Shown in pieces: positions 7,755 to 18,101 of a stretch of 64,000 nt of DNA. Numbering within the stretch: the stretch's first letter is position 1; the number at the start of each line of letters is the position of its first letter. Under the pieces are notes generated by a model that was given only the letters and a program-made list of their open reading frames with translations, did no database searches and was not told where the DNA came from. The DNA is from an uncultured Bacteroides sp. (GTDB lineage: Bacteria; Bacteroidota; Bacteroidia; Bacteroidales; Bacteroidaceae), in NCBI GenBank assembly GCA_958477465.1, contig CAUEFX010000011.1:14095-78094 (forward strand), in the 5' to 3' direction. The translations under genes and the position numbers were made by a program.

Positions 7755-10190
7755 CTATCGGCGAAGCGTGAATTTCTTCTTCAGACGTATGTCCTCCGAA
7801 CTTGCGCCAACCAAGATTTCAAAATCACCCGGTTCTACTTTCCACTCCATATTACGGTCTAATATTTCCAGTGCTTCCGGCTTTAAAACAAAATGTATAC
7901 GCTTGGTTTCACCGGGTGCTAAATATACTTTCTCAAAGCCGCGAAGTTGAGAATCATAAGTGACCACAGAACTCACCAGGTCGCGGATGTATAACTGCAC
8001 GATCTCTTCACCGGCACGTTTTCCGGTATTGGTCACATCGACAGAGACTTTCACCTCTCCCTGAGTACCCTGTTTGGGCGCTTCCACCTCAAGATTGGCA
8101 TAAGAATACGTTGTATAGCTCAATCCGTATCCAAACGGATAAAGCGTTCCGAGCACACGCGTACTACCACTTCCATTAGGTCCCGACTTCGGCTGGGTTC
8201 CGTGAGAACCTTTCTTAAAAGGAAAGTTCAGTTCGATCTGCCCTACGCTTTTCGGGAAAGTGACGGAGAGCTTCCCACTCGGATTATGCTCACCAAAAAG
8301 GGTTTCTGCAATCAATCGCCCGCCTTGATAACTGGGAAACCAGGCTTCAAGAATGGCAGGCAAGTGAGCATCCGCCCAGTTTATGGTCAACGGCTGACCA
8401 TTGATCAATACCAGAACGACCGGTTTACCTGTAGCATACAATGCCTCCAGCAATTGTTGCTGACGTCCAGGCAGTTCCAAAGATGTACGCGAGCGACTTT
8501 CACCTACCCGAAATTCATCCTCGCCCAACACGGCAATAACCACATCTGCGGTCCCGGCTTGTTCCACAGCCCGCTTTATGCCATCTTGTTCATCGGCAGT
8601 AAGCGGAGTATGAAAAAGCTCACTTGCAGGCCAGCCTTTATCAATAATGTCACATCCTTTTTCATACATCACTTCCGCACTGTTTTGCAGATATCCTTTC
8701 AATCCTTCCAGTACTGTAATAGTAGAAAGTCCGTTAGGACCATAACGGCTGATCATGAAATTACTTTCATCCGCCAAAGGACCGGTAACAAGCACTTTCT
8801 TTATTTTCTGCTTGTCTAAAGGAAGAAGTTGATTCTCGTTTTTCAACAGGACCATTGCCTGACGCTGCATCTCATCCACAAAGTCCGAGTGTTTATCGGC
8901 ACCTACTACCTTATCGGCCAATGCCGGTTCCACCGGATAGGGATTGTCAAAGAGCCCCATGCGAAACTTCACAGCAAGTACCTCACGTACCCGCTGATCG
9001 ATAACCGACATCGAAATCTTATTCTCGGCAAGCAAACGGCGGACCGGTAAAATGAAGTCTGCGGGCGGTGTGAAATGAGTACGGACATTCATGCCGGCTT
9101 CAAGTACCTGACGTACTGCATCGTCATAACTGTCGGCCACCTTGTGCTTGGTATAAACAAACTCTACAGCCTCACTGTCGCTGACCACATATCCATCGAA
9201 ACCATACTCCTCACGCAGCAACTTAGTGAGAAAATAATAACTGGCCGACACCGGCACACCATCCCAATCATTGTAACTGCTCATTACTCCCCACGGTTTT
9301 GCCTCCTTAATAACCCGCTTGAAAGGATAAAGCAGCAACTCATGCATTTCGCGGGGAGAGACGTGTGGATCGGTACGGCAATGTCCGTCGCGCCCGCCTT
9401 TCGGAATGCTGTATACGGCAAAATGTTTCAAAGTAGCCCCGATGCCTTCAGACTGAATACCGTTCACCATCTGTATGCCCAATTCTGCTATGAGGAAAGG
9501 ATCTTCTCCGTAACACTCCAACGTACGTCCCCAGCGAGGATCACGCACCACATCGAGAATGGGAGCATACACATTGGTATATCCCAACGCTTTCCCCTCT
9601 TTACCGACAATATGTCCTGCCTGGTTCACCAGATCGCGATTCCATGTACACCCGATTGCTACCGGAGCCGGCAGAGGAGTCGCCAGCGTATGATTCAATC
9701 CATGAATGCCTTCGTTGGAGAAATCGACCGGAATTCCCAGCCGCGTCTGCTCTACAAACCAACGTTGTGTTTCATAAATGGCTTTCACATGATTCGAAAA
9801 CGGATAAATCAAGTCGTAAGCTCTTTTATAGCCTTTACCCACTCCATTCAGTTGCTCGTCGATATTGGCAATTCCGTCTTTCCAGACCTCTTCTTTCCAG
9901 CGTTCGGTAGGAAGAGAATCTTTCAGGACACGCCCAAACCCATAAAGAGTGGCAAGTTGACAGCTTTTCTCTTCAACGGTCATTTGAGACAGTAGATCTT
10001 CCACCCGTTTTTCGATGGGCTGGGTAGGATCTTCATAAATATCCTTCTTTCCATTTTTATTGAAATCGATCCAGCCTTTCTTGTAAATGGAAGATGAACG
10101 CACCTGCATCATTTCATCGGCGGAAGCCGATAACGCAGAAGAGTTTTGCCCTGCAAGCAGCAAGGCTACAAACAGAAAAACTTTTCTCAT
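7755..10190 (-). CDS. Glycoside hydrolase family 3 beta-glycosidase, exported
   Basis: The 811-residue protein begins with a signal peptide (MRKVFLFVALLLAG). I prefer ATG 10190 over the in-frame ATG at 10217 because the signal sequence starts there. The order is GH3 N-terminal barrel, GH3 C-terminal domain and a C-terminal fibronectin III-like domain (from about residue 700), as in BglX. The nucleophile is Asp at about 338 in VVSDSEAVEF. Exo-acting beta-glucosidase or beta-xylosidase activity is typical, and the substrate is not readable. It has its own promoter, lies opposite to its neighbours, and breaks an otherwise co-directional argD-proC run. Confidence 0.9.
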   Translation of the reverse strand: MRKVFLFVALLLAGQNSSALSASADEMMQVRSSSIYKKGWIDFNKNGKKDIYEDPTQPIEKRVEDLLSQMTVEEKSCQLATLYGFGRVLKDSLPTERWKEEVWKDGIANIDEQLNGVGKGYKRAYDLIYPFSNHVKAIYETQRWFVEQTRLGIPVDFSNEGIHGLNHTLATPLPAPVAIGCTWNRDLVNQAGHIVGKEGKALGYTNVYAPILDVVRDPRWGRTLECYGEDPFLIAELGIQMVNGIQSEGIGATLKHFAVYSIPKGGRDGHCRTDPHVSPREMHELLLYPFKRVIKEAKPWGVMSSYNDWDGVPVSASYYFLTKLLREEYGFDGYVVSDSEAVEFVYTKHKVADSYDDAVRQVLEAGMNVRTHFTPPADFILPVRRLLAENKISMSVIDQRVREVLAVKFRMGLFDNPYPVEPALADKVVGADKHSDFVDEMQRQAMVLLKNENQLLPLDKQKIKKVLVTGPLADESNFMISRYGPNGLSTITVLEGLKGYLQNSAEVMYEKGCDIIDKGWPASELFHTPLTADEQDGIKRAVEQAGTADVVIAVLGEDEFRVGESRSRTSLELPGRQQQLLEALYATGKPVVLVLINGQPLTINWADAHLPAILEAWFPSYQGGRLIAETLFGEHNPSGKLSVTFPKSVGQIELNFPFKKGSHGTQPKSGPNGSGSTRVLGTLYPFGYGLSYTTYSYANLEVEAPKQGTQGEVKVSVDVTNTGKRAGEEIVQLYIRDLVSSVVTYDSQLRGFEKVYLAPGETKRIHFVLKPEALEILDRNMEWKVEPGDFEILVGASSEDIRLKKKFTLRR

Positions 10191-10274
10191 AAATAGAGGA
10201 TTTGTATATGGTTTCAAATGATAGGATACCGGAATGTTATCTTATAAATCACTGGTATTCCTACAATTATCAGA

Positions 10275-10305
10275 CAAAAATAGTATATAAATTTATAAAA
10301 TCAAA
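10275..10305 (-). promoter_or_regulatory. Promoter of the GH3 gene
   Basis: On the minus strand a TTTG box (10302-10305) and TATTTTTG (10275-10282) are spaced by 19 bp. This fits the Bacteroides minus-33/minus-7 arrangement. It is about 85 bp before the preferred ATG. Confidence 0.6.
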
Positions 10306-10358
10306 TTCCCGTAAGAAAAATACCTGGCACAATTATTCGAATTTTCACTTTTTACATT

Positions 10359-10366
10359 TACCTTTG
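10359..10366 (+). promoter_or_regulatory. Putative minus-7 box of proC
   Basis: TACCTTTG matches TAnnTTTG and lies 28 bp upstream of the proC ATG. It supports independent transcription of proC and the genes behind it. Confidence 0.55.
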
Positions 10367-10394
10367 TCTCCAACGTACTAAATAACATCAAATT

Positions 10395-11168
10395 ATGAAA
10401 GTAGCTATCATTGGTGCAGGAAATATGGGCTCTGCCATTGCACGCGGTTTGGCGCAGGGGCATTTGGCCCAAGGAGATGAAATTGTTGTATCCAACCCGA
10501 CTGACGGGAAATTGGAAAAGCTAAAAGCCGACTTTCCCAACATTAAAACCACGAACGACAATATGGAAGCAGCCAGCAATGCCGACATTGTAATCGCTGC
10601 AGTAAAACCCTGGTTGATTGAAGAGGTACTCGAACCGCTCCGTTTGAAACGTACACAGATACTCGTATCGTTAGCAGCCGGTATCTGTTTCGATGATTTA
10701 GCGCATTTTTGCGGTGAACCGGAAATGCCGATCTTCCGGGTTATCCCCAATACGGCCATCGCCGAACGCGCCAGCATGACTCTCATGGCCGCCCGCAATG
10801 CTTCAGACAAACAGAAGAAATTATTAACGGACATGTTCGATGAAATGGGACTGACCATGATGATACCGGAAAGTAAAATAGCAGCGGCAACAGCGCTGAC
10901 TTCATGCGGCATTGCCTATGTGCTGAAATATGTGCAGGCAGCCATGCAGGCAGGCGTCGAAATGGGAATCGCCCCTAAGGACGGAATGAAAATGGTTGCA
11001 CAAACACTGATAGGCGGAGCCGAATTGCTGCTAAACAAAGATACCCATCCCAGCGTTGAGATTGATAAAGTGACGACTCCCGGCGGAATCACCATTAAGG
11101 GCATCAACGAATTGGAACACGCCGGATTTACCTCGGCAATAATAAAAGCAATGAAAGCTTCTAAATAA
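10395..11168 (+). CDS. proC: Pyrroline-5-carboxylate reductase
   Basis: A 257-residue NAD(P)H-dependent enzyme of the last step of proline synthesis. The Rossmann motif GAGNMGSAIARGL is at the N-terminus. The middle has AAGICFDDL and RVIPNTA, and the C-terminal dimerization part contains TTPGGITIKGINELE, the family signature. Length is normal. The following XRE/cupin gene is 92 bp downstream on the same strand. Confidence 0.96.
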   Translation: MKVAIIGAGNMGSAIARGLAQGHLAQGDEIVVSNPTDGKLEKLKADFPNIKTTNDNMEAASNADIVIAAVKPWLIEEVLEPLRLKRTQILVSLAAGICFDDLAHFCGEPEMPIFRVIPNTAIAERASMTLMAARNASDKQKKLLTDMFDEMGLTMMIPESKIAAATALTSCGIAYVLKYVQAAMQAGVEMGIAPKDGMKMVAQTLIGGAELLLNKDTHPSVEIDKVTTPGGITIKGINELEHAGFTSAIIKAMKASK

Positions 11169-11260
11169 CACCACCAATGGAATAGGCCCTCAAACAATCA
11201 AGAACCGTTGCGAGTATGAAAACGGGCCGACAAACTATTAACATTTAATTCATTAAATAC

Positions 11261-11815
11261 ATGGATGACCAAATTAAGCAAATAGCCGAACGCCTACGCG
11301 GATTGCGCGACGTACTGGAACTTACAGCAGAAGACATCGCCCGCGATTGTGACATTTCTGCCGAAGAATACCGTTTGACAGAAACGGGAGAATATGACAT
11401 CTCCGTAAGTATGCTGCAAAAGATAGCGCGCAAATACGGCATCGCCCTGGATGCACTTATGTTTGGCGAAGAGCCGAAAATGAGCAGTTACTTCTTGACC
11501 CGTGCCGGAAAGGGAACAAGTATCGAACGCACCAAAGCATACAGATACCAATCATTGGCCGCCGGATTTATGAACCGGGATGCCGACCCGTTCATCGTAA
11601 CCGTTGAACCGAAACCGGATAACGAGCCGATACACTACAACAGCCATACCGGTCAGGAATTCAATCTGGTACTTGAAGGCCGCATGCAGATTAATATCGA
11701 TGGCAAAGAACTGATACTGAACGAAGGTGACAGTCTTTATTTCAACTCAAAACTTCCACACGGCATGAAAGCACTCGATGGGAAAAAAGTGCGCTTCCTT
11801 GCCGTCATCATGTAA
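11261..11815 (+). CDS. XRE-family regulator with C-terminal cupin
   Basis: A 184-residue cytoplasmic protein. Residues about 5-65 form a helix-turn-helix of the XRE type (LRDVLELTAEDIARDCDIS). Residues about 110-180 form a cupin_2 fold with HTGQEFNLVLEGRM and GDSLYFNSKLPHG, the small-molecule sensor. It is followed after 7 bp by an acyl-CoA ligase gene, so it probably controls or belongs with that gene. The same pairing of regulator and ligase suggests sensing of a fatty or aromatic acid, which is inference. Confidence 0.85.
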   Translation: MDDQIKQIAERLRGLRDVLELTAEDIARDCDISAEEYRLTETGEYDISVSMLQKIARKYGIALDALMFGEEPKMSSYFLTRAGKGTSIERTKAYRYQSLAAGFMNRDADPFIVTVEPKPDNEPIHYNSHTGQEFNLVLEGRMQINIDGKELILNEGDSLYFNSKLPHGMKALDGKKVRFLAVIM

Positions 11816-11822
11816 TATTATT

Positions 11823-13478
11823 ATGGTAGAAAGATTCTTATCACAGACAACATTCTCCTCACAGGAGGATTTCATCAAAAATCTTAAGATTAACGTACCC
11901 GAGAACTTCAACTTCGGATATGATGTGGTAGATGCCTGGGCAGCGGAAGAACCGGATAAGCCTGCGCTACTGTGGACGAACGATAAAGGCGAACATATAC
12001 AGTTCACATTCGCCGATATGAAACATTATACGGATATTACGGCCTCCTATTTCCAGTCATTGGGAATCGGACACGGTGATATGGTAATGTTAATCCTGAA
12101 ACGCCGGTATGAGTTCTGGTTCAGCATTATAGCTTTGCACAAACTGGGAGCTACGGTTATCCCCGCCACTCATTTGTTGACTAAAAAAGATATTATATAT
12201 CGCTGCAATGCCGCAGACATCAAGATGATTGTCGCTGCCGGAGAAAAAGTGATTACCGACCATATCACCGATGCCATGCCCGACTGTCCTTCCGTGCATA
12301 AGCTCGTGAGCGTAGGTCCCGAAATCCCTGAAGGATTTGAAGATTTTCATCAAGGTATTCAAGCTGCAGCCCCATTCGTAAAACCTGAACATCCGAATAC
12401 GAACGATGACATCTCTTTGATGTATTTCACCTCCGGCACTACCGGTGAGCCCAAAATGGTGGCGCACGATTTCACTTATCCGTTAGGACATATCGTCACA
12501 GGTAGTTTTTGGCATAATCTTACCGAGAAAAGCCTCCACCTCACCATAGCCGATACCGGCTGGGGAAAAGCCGTATGGGGAAAGCTCTACGGACAATGGA
12601 TTGCCGGGGCCAACATTTTTGTATATGACCATGAGAAATTCACCCCGAGTGACATCCTGAAAAAGATACAAGATTACCACGTCACGTCTCTCTGTGCGCC
12701 ACCAACCATCTTCCGTTTTCTTATTCATGAAGACCTGACCAAATACGACCTTTCTTCATTGCAGTATTGTACCATTGCCGGTGAAGCACTGAACCCCGCC
12801 GTATTCGACACCTTCAAGAAGCTGACAGGCATCAAACTGATGGAAGGGTTCGGCCAGACTGAGACGACACTGACCGTAGCTACTTTCCCATGGATGGAGC
12901 CGAAGCCGGGAAGTATGGGAGTTCCCAACCCGCAATATGATGTGGATCTGATTGACCATGACGGACGTTCGGTAGAGGCCGGCGAGCAAGGGCAAATCGT
13001 CATCCGTACCAGCAAAGGAAAGCCATTGGGACTTTTCAAAGAGTATTATCGGGATGCTGCCCGTACCCAGGAAGCATGGCACGACGATATCTATTATACC
13101 GGTGATGTCGCTTGGAAAGACGAGGACGGTTATCTTTGGTTTGTAGGCCGTGCCGATGATGTCATTAAAAGTTCCGGTTACCGCATCGGCCCGTTCGAGG
13201 TGGAAAGTGCGTTAATGACTCATCCGGCCGTTGTGGAATGTGCCATCACCGGAGTTCCCGATGAGATTCGCGGGCAAGTAGTAAAGGCTACCATCGTTTT
13301 GTCCAAGGCATATAAAGCACAAGCCGGTGAAGAGTTGATAAAGGAACTTCAAAACCATGTGAAAAAAGTGACAGCACCATACAAGTATCCGCGTGTCATT
13401 GAATTCGTCGATGAACTTCCGAAAACAATCAGTGGCAAAATCCGCCGTGTAGAGATCCGGAAAAATGATGAGAAATAG
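11823..13478 (+). CDS. AMP-forming acyl-CoA synthetase (acetyl/medium-chain type)
   Basis: A 551-residue member of the ANL superfamily which activates a carboxylic acid with ATP and CoA. The P-loop-like block is YFTSGTTGEPKMV, then GFGQTET, then GRADDVIKSSGYRIGPFEVE, and the catalytic lysine lies in PKTISGKIRR near the C-terminus. I place the start at ATG 11823, 7 bp after the regulator stop. The longer frame from 11778 would overlap the regulator. The acid used is not evident. Similarity in layout is to acetyl- or medium-chain ligases. Confidence 0.9.
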   Translation: MVERFLSQTTFSSQEDFIKNLKINVPENFNFGYDVVDAWAAEEPDKPALLWTNDKGEHIQFTFADMKHYTDITASYFQSLGIGHGDMVMLILKRRYEFWFSIIALHKLGATVIPATHLLTKKDIIYRCNAADIKMIVAAGEKVITDHITDAMPDCPSVHKLVSVGPEIPEGFEDFHQGIQAAAPFVKPEHPNTNDDISLMYFTSGTTGEPKMVAHDFTYPLGHIVTGSFWHNLTEKSLHLTIADTGWGKAVWGKLYGQWIAGANIFVYDHEKFTPSDILKKIQDYHVTSLCAPPTIFRFLIHEDLTKYDLSSLQYCTIAGEALNPAVFDTFKKLTGIKLMEGFGQTETTLTVATFPWMEPKPGSMGVPNPQYDVDLIDHDGRSVEAGEQGQIVIRTSKGKPLGLFKEYYRDAARTQEAWHDDIYYTGDVAWKDEDGYLWFVGRADDVIKSSGYRIGPFEVESALMTHPAVVECAITGVPDEIRGQVVKATIVLSKAYKAQAGEELIKELQNHVKKVTAPYKYPRVIEFVDELPKTISGKIRRVEIRKNDEK

Positions 13479-13510
13479 AAGGATATCTTAAACTCCACTT
13501 TTCAAATATC

Positions 13511-13580
13511 AAGAACCGGTTGTACGGAGCAGCGTTTGAATCACATAAAAACGCTATATCCGTGCAACCGGTTCTTTTTT
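13511..13580. terminator. Bidirectional terminator after the acyl-CoA ligase
   Basis: Stem aagaaccggttg at 13511-13522 pairs perfectly with 13565-13576, with inner pairing acgga/tccgt and agcgttt/aaacgct, and a run of T follows. It separates the plus-strand ligase from the convergent sialidase gene. Confidence 0.9.
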
Positions 13581-13590
13581 AGTGCCAATT

Positions 13591-16500
13591 TTACATATTA
13601 CCTACCTTTTTTACAATGCAATCTGCTCCATCTACAATCTTTACCAAATACAAGGAAGAGGTTCCCAATTGAACTGTTTCTAATGTATTCTCAATAATGA
13701 AAGACTTAACCGCCTGACCTAATACATCATATACAAACACTTCACAACCAACTTTTCCATTTTCAATAACCAAATTGCCATCTTTGGCATAGACCGTCGT
13801 ATTGGCAAATTCCGTATTGGCAACAGAAACATCACCACTAAATACCGCACGGAGAGAGACACTCGCAAATACCGGATAGGAAAACTCTTTACTATCTCCC
13901 AACTCTTCCAATAAGCCAGCTTCAACTAAATCATATTCATCATCTGTACCTTCTTTTATCCATAATTTGTCCAATTCGCATCCCTGTTCAGGTACCCAGG
14001 CTATAAGCAACTCTTCATTGTTGACAATCTCACTCTGATCAGCCAGTTCGGTCCCGTCGCTCATCCTTTTAACTGTTAGCTTCCCTTTCTTTGGTGTATC
14101 ATTAGCTAAAGTCAGAAAATATTTCTCGGCTTCATATACCACTTGAACCGTAGTCTCTTTTATAATATTCAATGAGAATGACTTATTGGTTAATATCTCA
14201 TCCACTTTCTCCTCACCGTCAATCATTACGCTTGCAATATAACATCTGACAGCCGGCTGGAGTGTAAAGGTTACTCTTTCATTATAAGGTATTAAGTCTC
14301 CGGAAATTACATTCTCACCAGTCGATTTCTGTACCACCATCTTTCCTAAATCTTCATTACAAGAATAATTCAATAAATAAGAGTCGATAGTAAATTTCGC
14401 AACAATATTCAAATTCTCATTTACCTCCAAAGAATAGCCGACATCTGATATACATTCCTCTGTCTTATCAGCACCATTTATTAAAACACTTTCTACATGA
14501 TAATTCTCATCTGGAGTTAATTTTATTGTCACAACCGAACCCTTGTTTACAATTGCCCCACTCTCAATCTCATTTGACGCATCATCCAATACAGAAAGTT
14601 TTCCACTCCCTATCACCTGATAATTTATAAGTTTGCCTTTTATAATATCCAATGAGACAATGACATCTCCTGTCAACACAAACGTATTGTTTTCAAGTTT
14701 TTCACCGTCCACCAAGACTGCACGTATTATATAATCATCAGAAGTGACCTCAGTATTCACTGAAAGGACTGTTCCTAAAGGTAAACTGTCACCGTTAGAA
14801 ACCTCCTCTTCACCATTCATTATCCGTAATACACTCCCTTCTGCTTGTTCAAAAGAGACACTCGCCTCCACTACCTCGTGAATATTAATGGTAAAGTCAC
14901 AGATCGTACCTCTATTTTCGGCTAATTTCAAAGCACCACATGGATCCAAGCTATTCCAATCGGCTTTAAATCTGATACGAGTTTCCCCTAATTTAGCATT
15001 ATCAGGAATTATAAAACTCGGGAGTCTTCTCTGTACCACCCCTGCTTCTACAACATTTTCTTTACTATCATAGTAATCCGTTCCATTATCACTATAATGT
15101 GTATACGAAACAATCTCATTCGACTCAAAAACACCATTTTGATTATAATCTACATACACGTAAAAATGTGTCCAGAATAGATTATAATCAGAAACCGTCA
15201 AAGACAATTCATTACCGATAGTCGCGTTTAAAACATCATCTGTATTGTCATAATTTATTTTACTTTGAGAGATAGCGCTCGCCCCGGCGATTACTGTCGT
15301 TAGGCTCTGGCTTATACCGGCTTGAGAAGCCCCGCTTACACTCAACGAGCGAATCACGCGGTCTGTACCTCCTCGTGGATAAGTATCTTCATCCCATATA
15401 CAATACTCTCCCGGACGAATAATCGTATATGTAGCGGTTGCGATCTCACTGTTGGCCAAACCGTCTTTTATGGCAATTGCCTTTACTGTAGTTGTCTCTT
15501 CTATTGTAATCGGCCCTTCATACAAAACGGATTGTCTGCTTGGCGTACTCTTGTCCAATGTATAATAAACAGATGCTCCTTCAGTAGCAGTCTCCAGTTC
15601 TACCTTTACGGAATTTTCATATTCCCCTTCCGGAGCCGAGAACGTAGGAGATTTAACAACTTCCGTTTCTCCGGCGGCATAATAGGTATCCGCTCCATCA
15701 GTCAACCACTCTAAAGAGAAATTATTATAATAGAGAGACATATTATCCGTATTATTATTTTCTTCCACATACGCCCCGATAGTACCGTCAGGGAGAATAG
15801 TCAATGAAGAATAGGCAGAGCCGGTAGGACAAATCGCCTTCTTAACCGGCCAGGTTTGTCCTTCGTCATAACTTACAAACACGGAGACATTCCGTCTGCT
15901 TACTGCATCATTGGGGATACTGTGTAATAGACGATTTTTCTCATAACCATCACTGACAGATGTATATCGGATTATATCACCGTTACAATTGGGTTCAAGC
16001 ATTTCAGCCCATTCAGACACTTCTCCCCATGTGATACCTCCATCAGTTGATTTTGTATAATAACGGGGACCTTTACCTTGACGACGGATACTCATTAAAA
16101 TTGTTCCATCATTCAATTCGGTAACTTTGGATTCGTCGCCGCCTAATTTAGCCCGTTGAGATACATTCCATGTCTCTCCGTTATCATCTGAATAGTAAAC
16201 AAAGTTAGAAAGGGTATTTGCTGAATTCTCACGAACAGCACCTACAAACATAATTCGTCCATCTCTTGTCTGCAATCCATTGCCCGAAGCGCAGAAAGAA
16301 GCATACCATCCTTGTCTGTCAGTAACAGTGCATTCCGTTCCATAAAGTTGTCCGGTAATGTCACGAGGCTCACTCCACGTTTTACCATTATCCGTACTTT
16401 TACAAACATAAGTACGGGTAGGATTCGAAGGAGAGGAATTATTGAAAATACCTTCGCCACCTACAAAAATACAAAGAAGCCCATTTTTCTCCGTCGTACG

Positions 16501-17946
16501 TACTAAACCGGCATCACCAAACCCTTTACGTACTCCTGTTCCCTCGGCAATGGTTAGCGGTTCAGACCATGTGATGCCTCCATCCTCACTTCTTCTTATA
16601 ACCACATCTATATCTTCGGGCAAGTCACTTTGATTATATTTGCGTCTGTCTGTTGCAACAACCAGAGAGCCGTCTTCAGCAGTGATAATCGCCGGAATCC
16701 TATAGTTTTTAGAACCGGCATCGCCAGGTGCAAAGAGTAACTTACGCTTCAATAGAATAGTACGTTCTCCTTCAACAGAACCTCCTGTAAAAGTATATGT
16801 TTCATCTGCAGTAGTAATAGAAACTATATTCGCATCTACTTTGTTGCCTTCTATTGCATTATCAGCTATATCGTATGCAACCCATAAATAATTGGTTCCC
16901 GAAGTCAGTTCTCCTGTAAGTTCACAAGTTATTTCTCCGGAAGCGGGGTTACAATTACCTAATAAAGTAGCGGTAGTAGCAGCATAGCGAGCATCAAAAC
17001 TATTTGTATTTCCGGTAGAATACACCTTAATGTTTTTCACATCCTGCACATTGGTAGTTCCATCCATATTCAAAGTAAGTTTATTACACTGAACCGGCTC
17101 TGTTCCTTCCATGTCCAACACGACTTTCAGTACCACTTCATCCGCATTACCACGACCGGTAAAATCAGCATCCTGCACAACAGAAGCTGAAGCCACTTTA
17201 CAAGGACCATCAACCGGATAATTCACAAGTACTCCGTCATGTCCGTTTCCACTGACATCCGGAACGGTCAATCCATTGATGTTTTCAAAATCATAGGCAG
17301 CCACCAATCCTTCCGATATAAGCATTTCGTCTGTCTTATCTGTATTGATTTCATCCAGTGATAATGCTTTTTTCCAAAAACGCAGGTTATCAATTTCACC
17401 TTTCAAAAAATAGGCGTATTCCGTTGCTGAAGTCCGTCCGGCTCCTACAGTAACGTCATAATCATTTTCCACATACCATGGACTGATATTTTTTGTAGCG
17501 GAACTTCCAACCTGTTTTCCGTTATGATACAGATACATTTTTCCATTTTCTCTATCGACTACAAAAGCGACATGTGCCCAGGTATCCAAACTACCGGATT
17601 CGGTAGACCATACACTCATGGAATTATCATGATTTCCGGCGTCATTTGGAGCATTATCTGCATAAAACTGACTCGCACTTTGTCCACCCCACAATTCATA
17701 TCCGCTTTTGGGAGTACCGGTCATACTCCGTTTTGCAACAAACCGTTGGCCGGCTGCCCATCGATTTACCTTGACCCAACAGGCAACAGTGAAACTCTCT
17801 TCGGTTGAGATGTTAAAGTCATCATGAGAAGTAATCTTCATCAATTGATCTGTACCATTCAGTACAAGTGATTGCCCCGATTGCCCCCAAAGCGGTAGTA
17901 CACTCATCAGGACAAAAACTGTAATTAAAGAAATGTAATGTTTCAT
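13591..17946 (-). CDS. GH33 sialidase, multidomain, with T9SS-like C-terminal domain
   Basis: A 1451-residue exported exo-sialidase. I use ATG 17946, since the two codons upstream begin with TTG. Signal peptide to about residue 21, LamG/concanavalin-like domain (about 25-235), sialidase-associated beta domain (about 255-395), then the six-blade propeller (about 400-755). It has YRIPAI with the first catalytic Arg, five Asp boxes (for example SEDGGITW, STDNGKTW), ESKVTELNDG and YSSLTILPDG. Behind come a chitobiase C-terminal-like domain, a GEVED domain (about 850-1030), four bacterial InlB-like repeats and a sorting-type C-terminus. It releases terminal sialic acid. It is last in the minus-strand PUL. 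Confidence 0.92.
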   Translation of the reverse strand: MKHYISLITVFVLMSVLPLWGQSGQSLVLNGTDQLMKITSHDDFNISTEESFTVACWVKVNRWAAGQRFVAKRSMTGTPKSGYELWGGQSASQFYADNAPNDAGNHDNSMSVWSTESGSLDTWAHVAFVVDRENGKMYLYHNGKQVGSSATKNISPWYVENDYDVTVGAGRTSATEYAYFLKGEIDNLRFWKKALSLDEINTDKTDEMLISEGLVAAYDFENINGLTVPDVSGNGHDGVLVNYPVDGPCKVASASVVQDADFTGRGNADEVVLKVVLDMEGTEPVQCNKLTLNMDGTTNVQDVKNIKVYSTGNTNSFDARYAATTATLLGNCNPASGEITCELTGELTSGTNYLWVAYDIADNAIEGNKVDANIVSITTADETYTFTGGSVEGERTILLKRKLLFAPGDAGSKNYRIPAIITAEDGSLVVATDRRKYNQSDLPEDIDVVIRRSEDGGITWSEPLTIAEGTGVRKGFGDAGLVRTTEKNGLLCIFVGGEGIFNNSSPSNPTRTYVCKSTDNGKTWSEPRDITGQLYGTECTVTDRQGWYASFCASGNGLQTRDGRIMFVGAVRENSANTLSNFVYYSDDNGETWNVSQRAKLGGDESKVTELNDGTILMSIRRQGKGPRYYTKSTDGGITWGEVSEWAEMLEPNCNGDIIRYTSVSDGYEKNRLLHSIPNDAVSRRNVSVFVSYDEGQTWPVKKAICPTGSAYSSLTILPDGTIGAYVEENNNTDNMSLYYNNFSLEWLTDGADTYYAAGETEVVKSPTFSAPEGEYENSVKVELETATEGASVYYTLDKSTPSRQSVLYEGPITIEETTTVKAIAIKDGLANSEIATATYTIIRPGEYCIWDEDTYPRGGTDRVIRSLSVSGASQAGISQSLTTVIAGASAISQSKINYDNTDDVLNATIGNELSLTVSDYNLFWTHFYVYVDYNQNGVFESNEIVSYTHYSDNGTDYYDSKENVVEAGVVQRRLPSFIIPDNAKLGETRIRFKADWNSLDPCGALKLAENRGTICDFTINIHEVVEASVSFEQAEGSVLRIMNGEEEVSNGDSLPLGTVLSVNTEVTSDDYIIRAVLVDGEKLENNTFVLTGDVIVSLDIIKGKLINYQVIGSGKLSVLDDASNEIESGAIVNKGSVVTIKLTPDENYHVESVLINGADKTEECISDVGYSLEVNENLNIVAKFTIDSYLLNYSCNEDLGKMVVQKSTGENVISGDLIPYNERVTFTLQPAVRCYIASVMIDGEEKVDEILTNKSFSLNIIKETTVQVVYEAEKYFLTLANDTPKKGKLTVKRMSDGTELADQSEIVNNEELLIAWVPEQGCELDKLWIKEGTDDEYDLVEAGLLEELGDSKEFSYPVFASVSLRAVFSGDVSVANTEFANTTVYAKDGNLVIENGKVGCEVFVYDVLGQAVKSFIIENTLETVQLGTSSLYLVKIVDGADCIVKKVGNM

Positions 17947-18010
17947 TTTCAATAATAGATTTTTTTAGTTTAACAAAAAGGAATTATATGTTTAGAAAAC
18001 GATAAGAACA

Positions 18011-18056
18011 AAAGGAGCTGCTACATACTATATTTACATTACATAACAGCTCCTTT
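18011..18056 (-). terminator. Hairpin between the GH85 and sialidase genes
   Basis: A perfect 10-bp stem, aaaggagctg at 18011-18020 against 18047-18056. On the minus strand it is followed by a T-rich stretch, as in an intrinsic terminator. It may lower expression of the sialidase relative to the upstream genes of the locus. Confidence 0.65.
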
Positions 18057-18101
18057 CCCCATCAAAACATAGATATAATATGTTGAGGATAATAACTAAT
18101 A

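Noticed and set aside
9075..9995. 306-codon plus-strand frame
   Set aside because: Antisense to the GH3 gene; no recognizable protein features.
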